DNA of 64,000 bases. Source: Bacillota bacterium. GTDB lineage: Bacteria; Bacillota; UBA4882; UBA8346. This document shows positions 1-7,790 of the stretch, in pieces. The notes under the pieces are model-generated. The model was not told the origin of the DNA. It ran no database searches and saw nothing but the letters and a program-made list of their open reading frames with translations. The stretch lies in NCBI GenBank assembly GCA_023392595.1, contig JAEVYU010000005.1, positions 102,399 through 166,398 of the forward strand, written 5' to 3'. Both the position numbers and the translations under genes were made by a program. Every line of letters starts with the position of its first letter. Positions within the stretch are counted from its first letter, which is position 1.

Positions 1-849
1 AATGATCGGGTCTACCGCTTCGCGTTGCTTGGCTTGGGCATACTATATTTTAGTGCCGCCGCATTTTCATGGTTTACCGGTGAAAGACGTGCCAAATTCG
101 TTTGCCGTGCCCCCTTTCGTTTCGCAATGGGTATTGTCCTCGCTTTATGGGATCTGCTCAGCACCAAGCTAGATATTCTTCCATTGCCGTTTTTTCCTGG
201 ACCCTCAAAAGTGACAGGAGTTATTCTTGAAGAATTTAATTTTTTGCTGGCAAATACAGGCTACTCCCTACGTCTGTTTCTTTTTGGCTTTTTGTCCGGC
301 ATCGTTCTGGGTGTTGGCACAGGGATACTGATAGGCTGGTTTGCCAAGGTTCACTATTGGGTATTTCCGGTTCTGAAAATCACCGGAGTCGTTCCGGCGG
401 TTGCCTGGATGCCCTTTGCATTGACCATCTTTCCCACTTCATTTATAGCTGGTGTATTTTTGATCGCGATTTGCGCTTGGTTCCCGGTGGCGTATATGAC
501 AGCACAGGGAATGGCCAGTACCCAAAAGATCTATTTTGAAGTAGCGAATACCCTTGGCGCAAAACAAAGCTACTTGTTGTTTCATGTAGCGCTGCCCAAT
601 GCCATTCCCCAGATATTTATCGGGATTTCCACCGCCAATGGTCTTGCTTTCACGACCCTGGTTGTGTCGGAAATGATGGGTGCCCAAGGCGGCCTGGGTT
701 ATTATATCAACTGGGCCAAAGCATGGTCCTCTTATTACAAGGTATATGCCGCGATTATTATCATGGCAGTGCTCTTTTCCCTGATAATGAAAGTGATTGC
801 TTTGATTCAGAACCGCTTGTTAATCTGGCAAAGGGGGCTTGTAAAGTGA
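1..849 (+). CDS. ABC importer permease, SsuC/TauC/NitT type (5' end off the window)
   Basis: Inner-membrane permease of a binding-protein-dependent ABC importer of the nitrate/sulfonate/taurine family. The reading frame is open to base 1, so the N-terminus lies outside the window; a TTG at 25 is only the first possible start inside it. After an extra N-terminal hydrophobic stretch comes the family's usual entry (LPLPFFPGPSKV, then several membrane segments). The cytoplasmic EAA-type loop that docks on the ATPase is seen around the VANTLGAKQSYLLFHVALPNA region. The stop overlaps the GTG start of the ATPase (GTGA), so the two are translationally coupled. The substrate cannot be told without the upstream binding protein. 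Confidence is high for family, low for substrate. Confidence 0.9.
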   Translation, partial: NDRVYRFALLGLGILYFSAAAFSWFTGERRAKFVCRAPFRFAMGIVLALWDLLSTKLDILPLPFFPGPSKVTGVILEEFNFLLANTGYSLRLFLFGFLSGIVLGVGTGILIGWFAKVHYWVFPVLKITGVVPAVAWMPFALTIFPTSFIAGVFLIAICAWFPVAYMTAQGMASTQKIYFEVANTLGAKQSYLLFHVALPNAIPQIFIGISTANGLAFTTLVVSEMMGAQGGLGYYINWAKAWSSYYKVYAAIIIMAVLFSLIMKVIALIQNRLLIWQRGLVK

Positions 850-1643
850 GCGTTGAAGCTGAAAATGAAAATTTGATAGAGATTGTGTCGGTTGACCGTA
901 CTTATGTGGATACCAGCGATAACTCGGTTGAAGCTCTCAAGGATATTAACCTTACGGTAAGAAAAGGCGAATTCATCTCGATCATCGGTCCTTCCGGCTG
1001 CGGAAAAACTACGCTGCTACGCTTAATTGCCGGTCTTGATACACCGGAATCCGGAGTAATTATGTTGGAAGGCGAGGAAATTACCGCGCCATCCCCCCAG
1101 CGCGGCTATGTTTTCCAGCAAGGTAGTCTGTTCCCGTGGCTGACAGTGGAAAAAAATATAGCGGCAGGGCTGAAAGCCAGAGGAGTTTATAAAGAAAATA
1201 AGGCAGATGTGGCCCGGTTTATTGAGCTCATTGGATTGCAAGGTTTTGAGAAATCCTATCCTCATCAAATCTCCGGCGGTATGGCACAGCGGGTGGCTGT
1301 GGCGAGGGCGCTGATCAATCGACCAGTTGCACTGCTATTGGATGAACCGATGGGTGCTTTAGATGCTTTTACCAGAGCCGACTTCCAGGATAAATTGCTG
1401 GAACTTTGGAAGAAAGATGGTACAACCATGATTCTGGTGACGCATGATGTGGATGAAGCCATTTATTTAAGCGACCGGATTGTTATTATGACGCCGCGTC
1501 CCGGCCAAATCAGTGAAATACTGGATGTCCATCTGCAAAGGCCCCGACAGAGAGGCGATGCTGAATTTATGGCGCTTCGTAAAGATATCCTTGAAAAGTT
1601 GCATCTTGCCAGCGTCATTCCTCAACCGGAATACGCGATATAA
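846..1643 (+). CDS. ABC importer ATPase, SsuB/TauB type
   Basis: ATP-hydrolysing subunit partnering the preceding permease, on the cytoplasmic face. Walker A is GPSGCGKTT at about residues 48-56, the signature SGGMAQR is near 143, Walker B is LLLDEPMGALD near 163-173, and the switch histidine lies in LVTHDVDEA. The start chosen is GTG 846, which overlaps the permease stop and has AAGGGGG 8 nt upstream; it gives 265 residues, normal for the family. The in-frame upstream extension to 723 lies inside the permease gene and has no family resemblance. The ending, including the MTPRPGQI motif, is typical of the SsuB/TauB/NrtD group. Confidence 0.92.
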   Translation: MSVEAENENLIEIVSVDRTYVDTSDNSVEALKDINLTVRKGEFISIIGPSGCGKTTLLRLIAGLDTPESGVIMLEGEEITAPSPQRGYVFQQGSLFPWLTVEKNIAAGLKARGVYKENKADVARFIELIGLQGFEKSYPHQISGGMAQRVAVARALINRPVALLLDEPMGALDAFTRADFQDKLLELWKKDGTTMILVTHDVDEAIYLSDRIVIMTPRPGQISEILDVHLQRPRQRGDAEFMALRKDILEKLHLASVIPQPEYAI

Positions 1644-1660
1644 AGAAAGATGGAAAAAAG

Positions 1661-1864
1661 ATGATCTTTTCGTTTTTTACAGCTGAATTAGATGGCAGTT
1701 GGATGAAATGCCATTCGACTGGTGAAGCGGAACTTGCTGTTGGCCCCTTTATCGTTGTTTTAGGAGTATTGACTTTGATTTTCTCATCAAAGCAAACACG
1801 TTTAGGTCTTAGTATTGATATTATTCTTACAGGAATTTTTGTTTTATTTTTCCTACTGTTTTGA
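1661..1864 (+). pseudogene. DUF4418-like membrane protein, probably truncated
   Basis: 67 codons. The SWMKCHSTGEAELAVG stretch followed by two hydrophobic segments recalls DUF4418-type small membrane proteins, which carry a similar CH-TG-AE motif and are usually about twice this length. In anaerobic Bacillota such genes often sit beside FtsX-type ABC permeases, and a decayed permease follows immediately here. I read the pair as a relic of one operon. The resemblance is from memory of the motif, and an intact short gene cannot be excluded. A weak ribosome binding site (GGAAAAAAG) precedes the ATG. Confidence 0.45.
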
Positions 1865-2297
1865 TTGGGGCAATAAGAATCAGGACTTGCAACGTGTTGC
1901 CTTCCCGGTCCTTATTATAATTGGTATTTTTTACCGCAATCGGTTTTATCTGTCATTAAGCCTTGCGAATGGCACGGACAGATTTTTGAAACGACTGGGG
2001 GCCGATATATTGGTTACCCCTAAAGGCTATGAGCAAAAAATGGAGTGAATTTTTTTATGCGGAGAACCCAGTGCCCTCAATAGGAACGTGACACGGAGTG
2101 AGATAACATTAGATATCGAACGCATTCGTGTGATATCGTTGCAGTTGCCTGTCGCTTCGTTGAATGCCGATGGTTCATCTACTATACAGATTATCAACTT
2201 TGATCGGAATAGCGGTTTTATGGTCCAATATTGGATCAAAGGTGAAATTCCTGGAAAGCTTGGAATGGATGGGATCGTGATTGAGGCGGATATATAA
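1865..2297 (+). pseudogene. Relic of an FtsX/MacB-type ABC permease
   Basis: Two disconnected fragments resemble consecutive parts of the periplasmic region of FtsX/MacB-like permeases. The first (to 2048) reads LGADILVTPKGYEQ, matching the family's GADI-V-P-GYE motif after a first membrane segment. The second (2088-2297) reads SLNADGSSTIQIINFDRNSG and then GMDGIVIEADI, like the family's IGFDP and IIVG stretches. Frame breaks separate them, and the C-terminal membrane segments that should follow are absent because a regulator on the other strand begins at 2304. This is a degraded gene, not a functional protein. Confidence 0.6.
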
Positions 2298-2303
2298 TCC
2301 GGT

Positions 2304-2957
2304 CTACTTAGCCCCTAGATTATCCTTATTCAAATAAAAACTCCTGGCATTTTTTAATCCATTTAAATTGGTAACGATTACCAGCTGGCCCTCGTCCATT
2401 CGAATCAAACCGTCGAGAACGAATTTTTCCAATATCGGGCCGACTTCTTCAAGTTTCAAACCGGCCATCTGACTGATATCCGCGGTGTTAACGCCCAGTC
2501 TGAAAGTTTCTTGATTTGGATAAAAGTTCCCATCTTCAACGAGCATGGTGAGTAAGTCGGCCGCTCTGCCGGAAGGCGATTTAATGGCATAATTTTCAAT
2601 CTGGCAAGTCGTGAAACGAATTCGCCGGCAGAAGACTTGAATCAGTTTAAATAAAAATTCCGGTTTCGAGCTTAAGATTTGCTCCAAATCGGTATAGGTC
2701 ACCATCAGAACTTCGGTTTTTTCCACGGCCATGACTGTTGCCGAACGGGGCTTGGCTTCGATCAGGGCCATCTCGCCGAAGGAACTTCCCGGACCCAGAA
2801 TGCTTAATAATTGTTCCTCGGAATCTTTGTTTCGAATGACTTTTACCCGGCCGGATTTAATGATATACATTTCATGACCCGGTTCCGATTCCGAGAAGAT
2901 CGTATCACCGGCTTCATACGACTGGATGAATTTCTCAAGTAAAGCTTCATCAAACAT
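2304..2957 (-). CDS. Crp/Fnr-family transcription regulator
   Basis: 217 residues. An N-terminal cyclic-nucleotide-binding beta-roll (GDTIFSESEPGHEMYIIKSG, then PGSSFGEMALIEAKPRSATV at the phosphate-binding cassette) is followed by a long helix and a short C-terminal winged helix (ADISQMAGLKLEEVGPILEK). The cassette keeps the FGE-A---RSAT pattern, so cNMP or another small anionic ligand is plausible. No cysteine set for an Fnr-type iron-sulfur cluster is seen. AAAGAGGT lies upstream of the ATG. It is transcribed toward the FtsX relic and away from the hydrogenase cluster; the target is unknown. Confidence 0.85.
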   Translation of the reverse strand: MFDEALLEKFIQSYEAGDTIFSESEPGHEMYIIKSGRVKVIRNKDSEEQLLSILGPGSSFGEMALIEAKPRSATVMAVEKTEVLMVTYTDLEQILSSKPEFLFKLIQVFCRRIRFTTCQIENYAIKSPSGRAADLLTMLVEDGNFYPNQETFRLGVNTADISQMAGLKLEEVGPILEKFVLDGLIRMDEGQLVIVTNLNGLKNARSFYLNKDNLGAK

Positions 2958-3020
2958 GATGTTTACCTCTTTTAAATTAATTCAACGGTACTGCCGATAA
3001 CGGAAGCGTTTTTTGGTATT

Positions 3021-3404
3021 CTATCTATGAGCTAGTTTATCAAGTTTGATGTTTAGCTCTCGCAATTGTTTTGAAAGATAATTGACAACTTTAAACCCGA
3101 TTGAGGGGTCATGAATAACTAGTTGTTCCAAGTCCGCCGGCCTGAGGATAAATATTTCGGAGTCTTGGGTAACTTCGGCTGTTTCGGTGTGGAGCCATTG
3201 ATTAACCGCCGAAACCACCCCTAAAAAATCCCCGGCTCCGCACGTGCCGACAATAAGTTCGTTGGTGTTAAGCTTACGGCGAAGCAGAACCGATCCGTTT
3301 TGAATCATATAAAGCCTGGTGGCCGTGTCACCTTCGAGATAAATGAAGTTTCCTTTTTTAAAGGTATGCAAATAATTGTTGAGATTAAAAGTAGCTTCTT
3401 CCAT
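3021..3404 (-). CDS. Stand-alone cyclic-nucleotide-binding-domain protein
   Basis: A cNMP-binding beta-roll with no DNA-binding domain (127 residues). The fold is visible in GNFIYLEGDTATRLYMIQNG and GDFLGVVSAVNQWLHTETAEV. The second segment lacks the canonical FGE---RSA cassette, so nucleotide binding is doubtful. The start is placed at 3404 because AAGAGGT precedes it by about 8 nt; an ORF extension to 3452 has no such site. It lies directly upstream of, and co-oriented with, the Crp/Fnr regulator, so it may modulate that protein or be a truncated paralog. It is divergent from redox cluster 1. Confidence 0.75.
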   Translation of the reverse strand: MEEATFNLNNYLHTFKKGNFIYLEGDTATRLYMIQNGSVLLRRKLNTNELIVGTCGAGDFLGVVSAVNQWLHTETAEVTQDSEIFILRPADLEQLVIHDPSIGFKVVNYLSKQLRELNIKLDKLAHR

Positions 3405-3657
3405 CGGCAGACCTCTTTTCCCACAAATTAATTTTCTGTATCCTTGCGGCATCTATTTAGCTACTTTCCATAGAATTGCAAACACACAAAATAATCGCGA
3501 AGACCATAACCTTTCTCCTGGTGTCTAACGGAGATCCTCTATCCATTACTATATAAAGTCAAGGAAGAAATGTCAACTAAGGTGCGGGAAAAGGGGCGAC
3601 CGTCTTAAATTTTTATTACGGGTATTGAAAAAAGTCTTTGATGATGATATATTTTTA

Positions 3658-3675
3658 TTGTGAAAACTGTTACAA
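3658..3675. promoter_or_regulatory. Rex-like operator, distal
   Basis: TTGTGAA followed by 4 nt and GTTACAA; one half-site is perfect and the other degenerate relative to TTGTGAA-N4-TTCACAA. It is the first of three such sites in the 120 bp before the [2Fe-2S] gene. Basis: pattern match to the Rex consensus. Confidence 0.5.
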
Positions 3676-3712
3676 ACTAAAAAGATGCGGAGTTTTATTT
3701 TTTTAGAACACT

Positions 3713-3730
3713 TTGTAACAAATTTCACGA
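3713..3730. promoter_or_regulatory. Rex-like operator, middle
   Basis: TTGTAAC-AAAT-TTCACGA, three departures from the symmetric consensus, 17 bp upstream of the perfect site at 3747. The even spacing of two neighbouring sites suggests cooperative repressor binding. Confidence 0.55.
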
Positions 3731-3746
3731 ATTTCATTTGAAAGAT

Positions 3747-3764
3747 TTGTGAAATAATTCACAA
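3747..3764. promoter_or_regulatory. Rex operator, perfect palindrome
   Basis: TTGTGAAATAATTCACAA has perfect arms and lies directly before the ribosome binding site AAAGGAGG of the gene at 3777. Rex represses such operators when NADH/NAD+ is low and lets go when NADH is high. A repressor here would block expression of redox cluster 1. Confidence 0.85.
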
Positions 3765-3776
3765 AAAGGAGGGGCC

Positions 3777-4019
3777 ATGCATTCAATATCAGTATGCGTC
3801 GGAAGCTCTTGCCATTTAAAGGGCGCATATGAGATCATCAATGAATTTAAACATCTCATTGCTGAAAACTCACTTACCGAACAGATTGAATTGAAGGGGT
3901 GCTTCTGTCTGGGAGAGTGCCAGGCGGGAGTCAGCATGATGGTTGATGGCCAGATTTATACTTCCATGAATAAAGAGAAAACAGCTGAATTTTTTCAAAA
4001 GCATTTTTTAGGGAACTAA
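3777..4019 (+). CDS. Small thioredoxin-like [2Fe-2S] ferredoxin
   Basis: 80-residue stand-alone version of the thioredoxin-like [2Fe-2S] domain of NuoE/HydC. The four cluster cysteines show as CVGSSC near the N-terminus (C7, C12) and CFCLGEC near residue 43-47. It opens the operon for the sensory hydrogenase; the same pairing recurs at 25582. A role as electron partner of the downstream hydrogenase is inferred from that repeated neighbourhood. AAAGGAGG precedes the ATG directly after a perfect Rex operator. Confidence 0.85.
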   Translation: MHSISVCVGSSCHLKGAYEIINEFKHLIAENSLTEQIELKGCFCLGECQAGVSMMVDGQIYTSMNKEKTAEFFQKHFLGN

Positions 4020-4143
4020 CACGGAGGATGGGGAATTCTTCATCAATCTCAGCTGGATAAAGCATTCTTAATATATTGAAGTTGAAACAAACCCATCGAT
4101 TCATTCTCGGATTTATGAGTATGGTGTGAGAGTGGGGCTGTGA

Positions 4144-5868
4144 ATGGGACTCATTTCAACCGTACTGGCCAGCTGTAGAGACTGCTATAAATGCGTCCGC
4201 AGTTGTCCGGTGAAAGCGATTCGGGTTATTAACGGTCATGCCGAGGTGGTTGAGGAACGGTGTATTGGAGATGGGCGTTGTGTAAGAGTTTGTCCCCAGA
4301 ATGCTAAAAAAGTTGAAAGCAGTATTGAACGGGTGGAAAAGCTTCTCAGTTTCGGGGGTAAAGTCGGGATTAGCTTGGCGCCATCTTTTCCGGGAGCATT
4401 CCGGATGAATTCGCCGGGGCAAATTGTTACTGCTTTAAAAAAAGCGGGTTTTGATTACGTGGGGGAAACCGCCGAAGGCGCGGCTCTGGTGGCTGAAGAA
4501 CATCGTCGATTGGTAGCCGAGGCTAGGCCCGGAGAACCGTTCATAACCAGTTGTTGCCCGGTAATTGTGAATTTGCTTGAAATTTATTATCATGATATAT
4601 TACCGTATTTGGCGCCCATTGTTTCACCCATGGTGGCTCACGGCAAAATTTTAAAAAAGCGTTACGGACAGGGTACGAAAGTGGTTTTTGTGGGGCCCTG
4701 TATCGCTAAAAAAGGAGAGCTGCGGGGGAATGCGGAAAACCCATCGATTGACGCAGTTCTGACATTTCAGGAATTAACCATGCTTCTCGTCCAAAAGAAT
4801 ATTGATATCGATCAGTATGAAAGCAAGGAATTCGATGGGCCTACGGTTTTTCATTCGCGGACGTTCCCGTTACCGGGTGGACTGGCTAAATCAGCTGCAT
4901 TAAGCACTGATTTATTGGCGAAAGGGATTGTTACGATTGATGGATTGGATGAAGTCATTGATTTTTTATCCAAATTTCATGAAGTGAAAAGTTCATTGCG
5001 TTTAATTGAGCTCTTGGCTTGCAAGGGAGGCTGTATCACCGGGCCGGAGATGACCAATATCTTGACGCAATTTGCTCGCCGCTATAGTGTGATTAAGTTT
5101 TCAGAACCTTCCTTGGGGGAAGGCTCTTGTTGCAATAAGGCAGATCCGGAAATAGACCTTTCCAATCATTACGGTTCCAGAAATATTTCTCGCGCTGGAG
5201 TTCCTGAGGAGCAAATCCGGGAAATTTTGGCCCGTACCGGAAAATCAACCCCGGCTGATGAACTCAATTGCGGGGCTTGCGGTTATAATTCATGCCGCGA
5301 TAAGGCATTAGCGGTTGCTGCCGGTATGGCTGAAGTTGATATGTGTATACCGTATATGCGAGCTCGCGCCGAGTCCAAGGCTAATATTATCTGCCAAATG
5401 ACGCCCAATGCGATTATCGTGGTCGACAGCAGCTTGGAGATTGTAGAAATCAATCCGGCTGCCGAAAGTAAATTTAATTGTCGGCGTACTCAGACTGTGG
5501 GTCAACAATTGGCCGCAGTAATGGATCCCCGATATTTTGAAGAGGCTTTGCGTACCAAGAATTTGGTAACTGGTGAAGTAACGTTTCCAGATTGGAGTAT
5601 GGTGGTCTGGCAAGCAATTTTTTATGTTGAAAAAAACGACATCTTGATCGGTATTTTTGTGGATATTACCCAAGAGAAGAAACAACGGGAACGGCTTTCC
5701 CGGATGACTGACGAAACTCTTGAAAAAGCTCAAGAAGTCATCAATAAACAAATGAAAGTGGCGCAAGAAATTGCAGGGCTATTAGGCGAAACCACCGCTG
5801 AGACCAAAGTTCAATTAACCAAATTAATGAATCTCATTAGAAATGAGGAGCGAAAGGGGGATTTGTGA
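4144..5868 (+). CDS. PAS-containing [FeFe]-hydrogenase, sensory type (HydS1)
   Basis: 574 residues, [FeFe]-hydrogenase of the sensory (group C) type. Order of parts: a two-cluster ferredoxin domain (CRDCYKCVRSCP at 11-22, then CIGDGRCVRVCP at 40-51); the H-cluster domain with TSCCP at 135, GPCIAKKGE at 184 and LACKGGC at 291; a CGACGYNSC [4Fe-4S] domain near 376-384; a PAS domain at about 415-505; and a C-terminal coiled helix. All H-cluster cysteines are present. In the second ferredoxin motif Asp replaces the second Cys. The stop overlaps the phosphatase start. The family is thought to sense H2 and signal through a partner rather than evolve H2 in bulk. The ATG has only a weak GGGG site. 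Confidence 0.88.
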   Translation: MGLISTVLASCRDCYKCVRSCPVKAIRVINGHAEVVEERCIGDGRCVRVCPQNAKKVESSIERVEKLLSFGGKVGISLAPSFPGAFRMNSPGQIVTALKKAGFDYVGETAEGAALVAEEHRRLVAEARPGEPFITSCCPVIVNLLEIYYHDILPYLAPIVSPMVAHGKILKKRYGQGTKVVFVGPCIAKKGELRGNAENPSIDAVLTFQELTMLLVQKNIDIDQYESKEFDGPTVFHSRTFPLPGGLAKSAALSTDLLAKGIVTIDGLDEVIDFLSKFHEVKSSLRLIELLACKGGCITGPEMTNILTQFARRYSVIKFSEPSLGEGSCCNKADPEIDLSNHYGSRNISRAGVPEEQIREILARTGKSTPADELNCGACGYNSCRDKALAVAAGMAEVDMCIPYMRARAESKANIICQMTPNAIIVVDSSLEIVEINPAAESKFNCRRTQTVGQQLAAVMDPRYFEEALRTKNLVTGEVTFPDWSMVVWQAIFYVEKNDILIGIFVDITQEKKQRERLSRMTDETLEKAQEVINKQMKVAQEIAGLLGETTAETKVQLTKLMNLIRNEERKGDL

Positions 5869-7013
5869 TGTTTATTGATACCGGATGGGCAAGTCTCCCT
5901 AAATTCGGCGAAGAATTATGCGGTGATAATGTTGAAGTTGTCAAGACTGGCGATTCAGTGGTCGCAGTCCTGGCCGACGGTCTTGGCAGCGGCGTTAAGG
6001 CTAACATTTTATCTAAAATGACAGTTAAAATTATTGCAACGATGCTTGAGAAAGGCGCCAGTTTGGAAGAGGTGGTGGATACCGTTGGCAACACTTTACC
6101 GATTTGCCAAAAAAGGATGCTCGCTTATTCTACTTTTACGATTATTCAGGCAAAGCAGAACGGTGAGATTTATATTGTTGAATTTGACAATCCATCCACT
6201 TTTTTTATCCACGGAGGGCGGATCGCAGCTGTACCTTTTCGGGAGACGGAGGTGCTTGGTAAAAAGATCAAGGAATCCCGTTTTCAGGCGGCGCTTGGGG
6301 ATATTTTGGTGGCGGTATCCGACGGAATTATCCATGCGGGGATTGGCGGGGTGCTCAACTTGGGTTGGCAATGGGAAAATGTGGCTGATTATTTGCAAAG
6401 AATGCCTCAACCTGTAGTGAATGCCAAAAATATGTCGAAAAGACTGCTTTCGGTCAGTGAGGAACTGTATGCCGGTCATCCCGGGGATGATGCTACGGTT
6501 ATGGTTTTGCAGGTCAGGGAACCCAGGACGGTTACCATTGCGGTAGGACCACCTAAAGAAAAGGCGGATGACAGAATCCTAATTGAAAAGTTGCAAGCCG
6601 GGAACGGCAAGAAAGTAATTTGCGGAGGAACAACCGGCACGATTGTAGCCCGTTTTTTAGAACATGAAATTTCCGTTGACATCCGTGAAATGGATCCCGA
6701 GGTACCACCCGTAGGAGTCTTACCGGGTATCGATTTAGTGACTGAAGGGATTATTACCTTAAGTAAGACCTTGGAGTATTTAAAACAGAGCTATCTTTTA
6801 GAGGATGTGCCTGCCAAACACAATGGGGCGGCGGATTTAACCAGAATATTACTGCAAAGCGATGAAATCCGTTTTTTGGTGGGGCGGGCCATTAATCCGG
6901 CTCATCAGAACCCCGATTTGCCGTTAAATTTAAGCCTTAAGCTGCAGGTGGTCACCGAAATCTCCAATATACTCACCAACATTGGCAAACAGGTGACTGT
7001 TGAATATTTCTAA
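5868..7013 (+). CDS. SpoIIE-type serine phosphatase paired with HydS1
   Basis: 381 residues. The N-terminal PPM/SpoIIE phosphatase domain keeps its metal-binding motifs: ADGLGSG near 33-39, VSDGIIHAG near 146-154, and HPGDDATV near 205-212. The C-terminal ~165 residues form a second, conserved unit (GPPKEKADD, ICGGTTGTIVAR, GIDLVTEG, GRAINPAHQNP) that I cannot assign. Such phosphatases usually dephosphorylate STAS-type anti-anti-sigma factors or other Ser-phosphoproteins; no such partner is in the window. ATG 5868 (AAAGGGGG 7 nt upstream) overlaps the HydS1 stop by one base; GTG 5865 is the alternative. Confidence 0.87.
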   Translation: MFIDTGWASLPKFGEELCGDNVEVVKTGDSVVAVLADGLGSGVKANILSKMTVKIIATMLEKGASLEEVVDTVGNTLPICQKRMLAYSTFTIIQAKQNGEIYIVEFDNPSTFFIHGGRIAAVPFRETEVLGKKIKESRFQAALGDILVAVSDGIIHAGIGGVLNLGWQWENVADYLQRMPQPVVNAKNMSKRLLSVSEELYAGHPGDDATVMVLQVREPRTVTIAVGPPKEKADDRILIEKLQAGNGKKVICGGTTGTIVARFLEHEISVDIREMDPEVPPVGVLPGIDLVTEGIITLSKTLEYLKQSYLLEDVPAKHNGAADLTRILLQSDEIRFLVGRAINPAHQNPDLPLNLSLKLQVVTEISNILTNIGKQVTVEYF

Positions 7014-7127
7014 GGGTGACAATGAATTTTTGGAATATCCCGGATAAATCTTTTGTAACAGTTCTTTTTTAGGCGGATTGGAGTTAACTTTCAGTGATTG
7101 AAGTCGGTTTTTTTATAAGGTGATTGT

Positions 7128-7180
7128 CTCAACTACAGGGATTCAAACCCTCGGCTTTAGCTGGTGGTGGTTGAGTTTTT
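7128..7180 (+). terminator. Intrinsic terminator after the sensory operon
   Basis: CTCAACTAC (7128-7136) pairs with GTGGTTGAG (7167-7175) and is followed by TTTTT. A small inner hairpin AGGG/ACCCT sits in the loop. It separates the HydS1-phosphatase operon from hydCBA. Confidence 0.65.
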
Positions 7181-7262
7181 CGATACCAGTCTGCATCGCC
7201 TAAATTAGAACGATTACAATTTAATATAAATTGCATTTCTACAAATGGAAGGGGAATGTTAA

Positions 7263-7790
7263 ATGGCAGCAGTTGAAGCAGTAAAAAAAGAAGGGGATGC
7301 AATGGTGCCGCGGCGTAAATTTGATAGAGTCAACGAGATTATTGCCCGGCATGGTAAATTGCAATCGGCGCTAATCCCTATCCTTCAGGAGGTGCAGGAT
7401 GAATACCGTTATCTCCCTGAAGAGATATTGACTTATATTGCGACCGTGATGGATTTATCTCCCGCTACCGTATTTGGCGTGGCCACCTTTTACGCCCAGT
7501 TTTCTCTAGAAGCGAAGGGGAAATATGTCGTTAAGATCTGTGACGGGACAGCCTGTCATGTCCGAGGGTCTGAATCAGTTAAAAATGCACTCCGAAAGCG
7601 TTTTGCGCTTGCAAATGACGAAAAAACCACTTCGGATATGCGCTTCACTCTGGAAACCGTATCATGTTTGGGGGCTTGCGGCTTGGCCCCAGTTGTGATG
7701 ATCAATGACCAGATATACGGTCAGATGACTCCGGATGCCATCAATATCATCATCGATAAGATTCTAGAGGAAGAAGGTGTTAAGGCATGA
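7263..7790 (+). CDS. hydC: Bifurcating hydrogenase subunit HydC1 (NuoE-like)
   Basis: 175-residue NuoE homolog: a helical N-terminal part followed by a thioredoxin-like [2Fe-2S] domain with the ligands CDGTAC and CLGAC, spaced as in the 24-kDa subunit of complex I. It is the small subunit of a trimeric electron-bifurcating [FeFe]-hydrogenase, which couples ferredoxin and NAD(P)H oxidation to H2 formation, or the reverse. Its stop overlaps the hydB1 start (ATGA). No Rex operator was seen in the 250 bp upstream, unlike the second copy at 17308. Confidence 0.92.
   Translation: MAAVEAVKKEGDAMVPRRKFDRVNEIIARHGKLQSALIPILQEVQDEYRYLPEEILTYIATVMDLSPATVFGVATFYAQFSLEAKGKYVVKICDGTACHVRGSESVKNALRKRFALANDEKTTSDMRFTLETVSCLGACGLAPVVMINDQIYGQMTPDAINIIIDKILEEEGVKA

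Noticed and set aside
723..845. Upstream extension of the ABC ATPase
   Set aside because: Lies inside the permease gene, with GTG 846 preceded by a good ribosome binding site.
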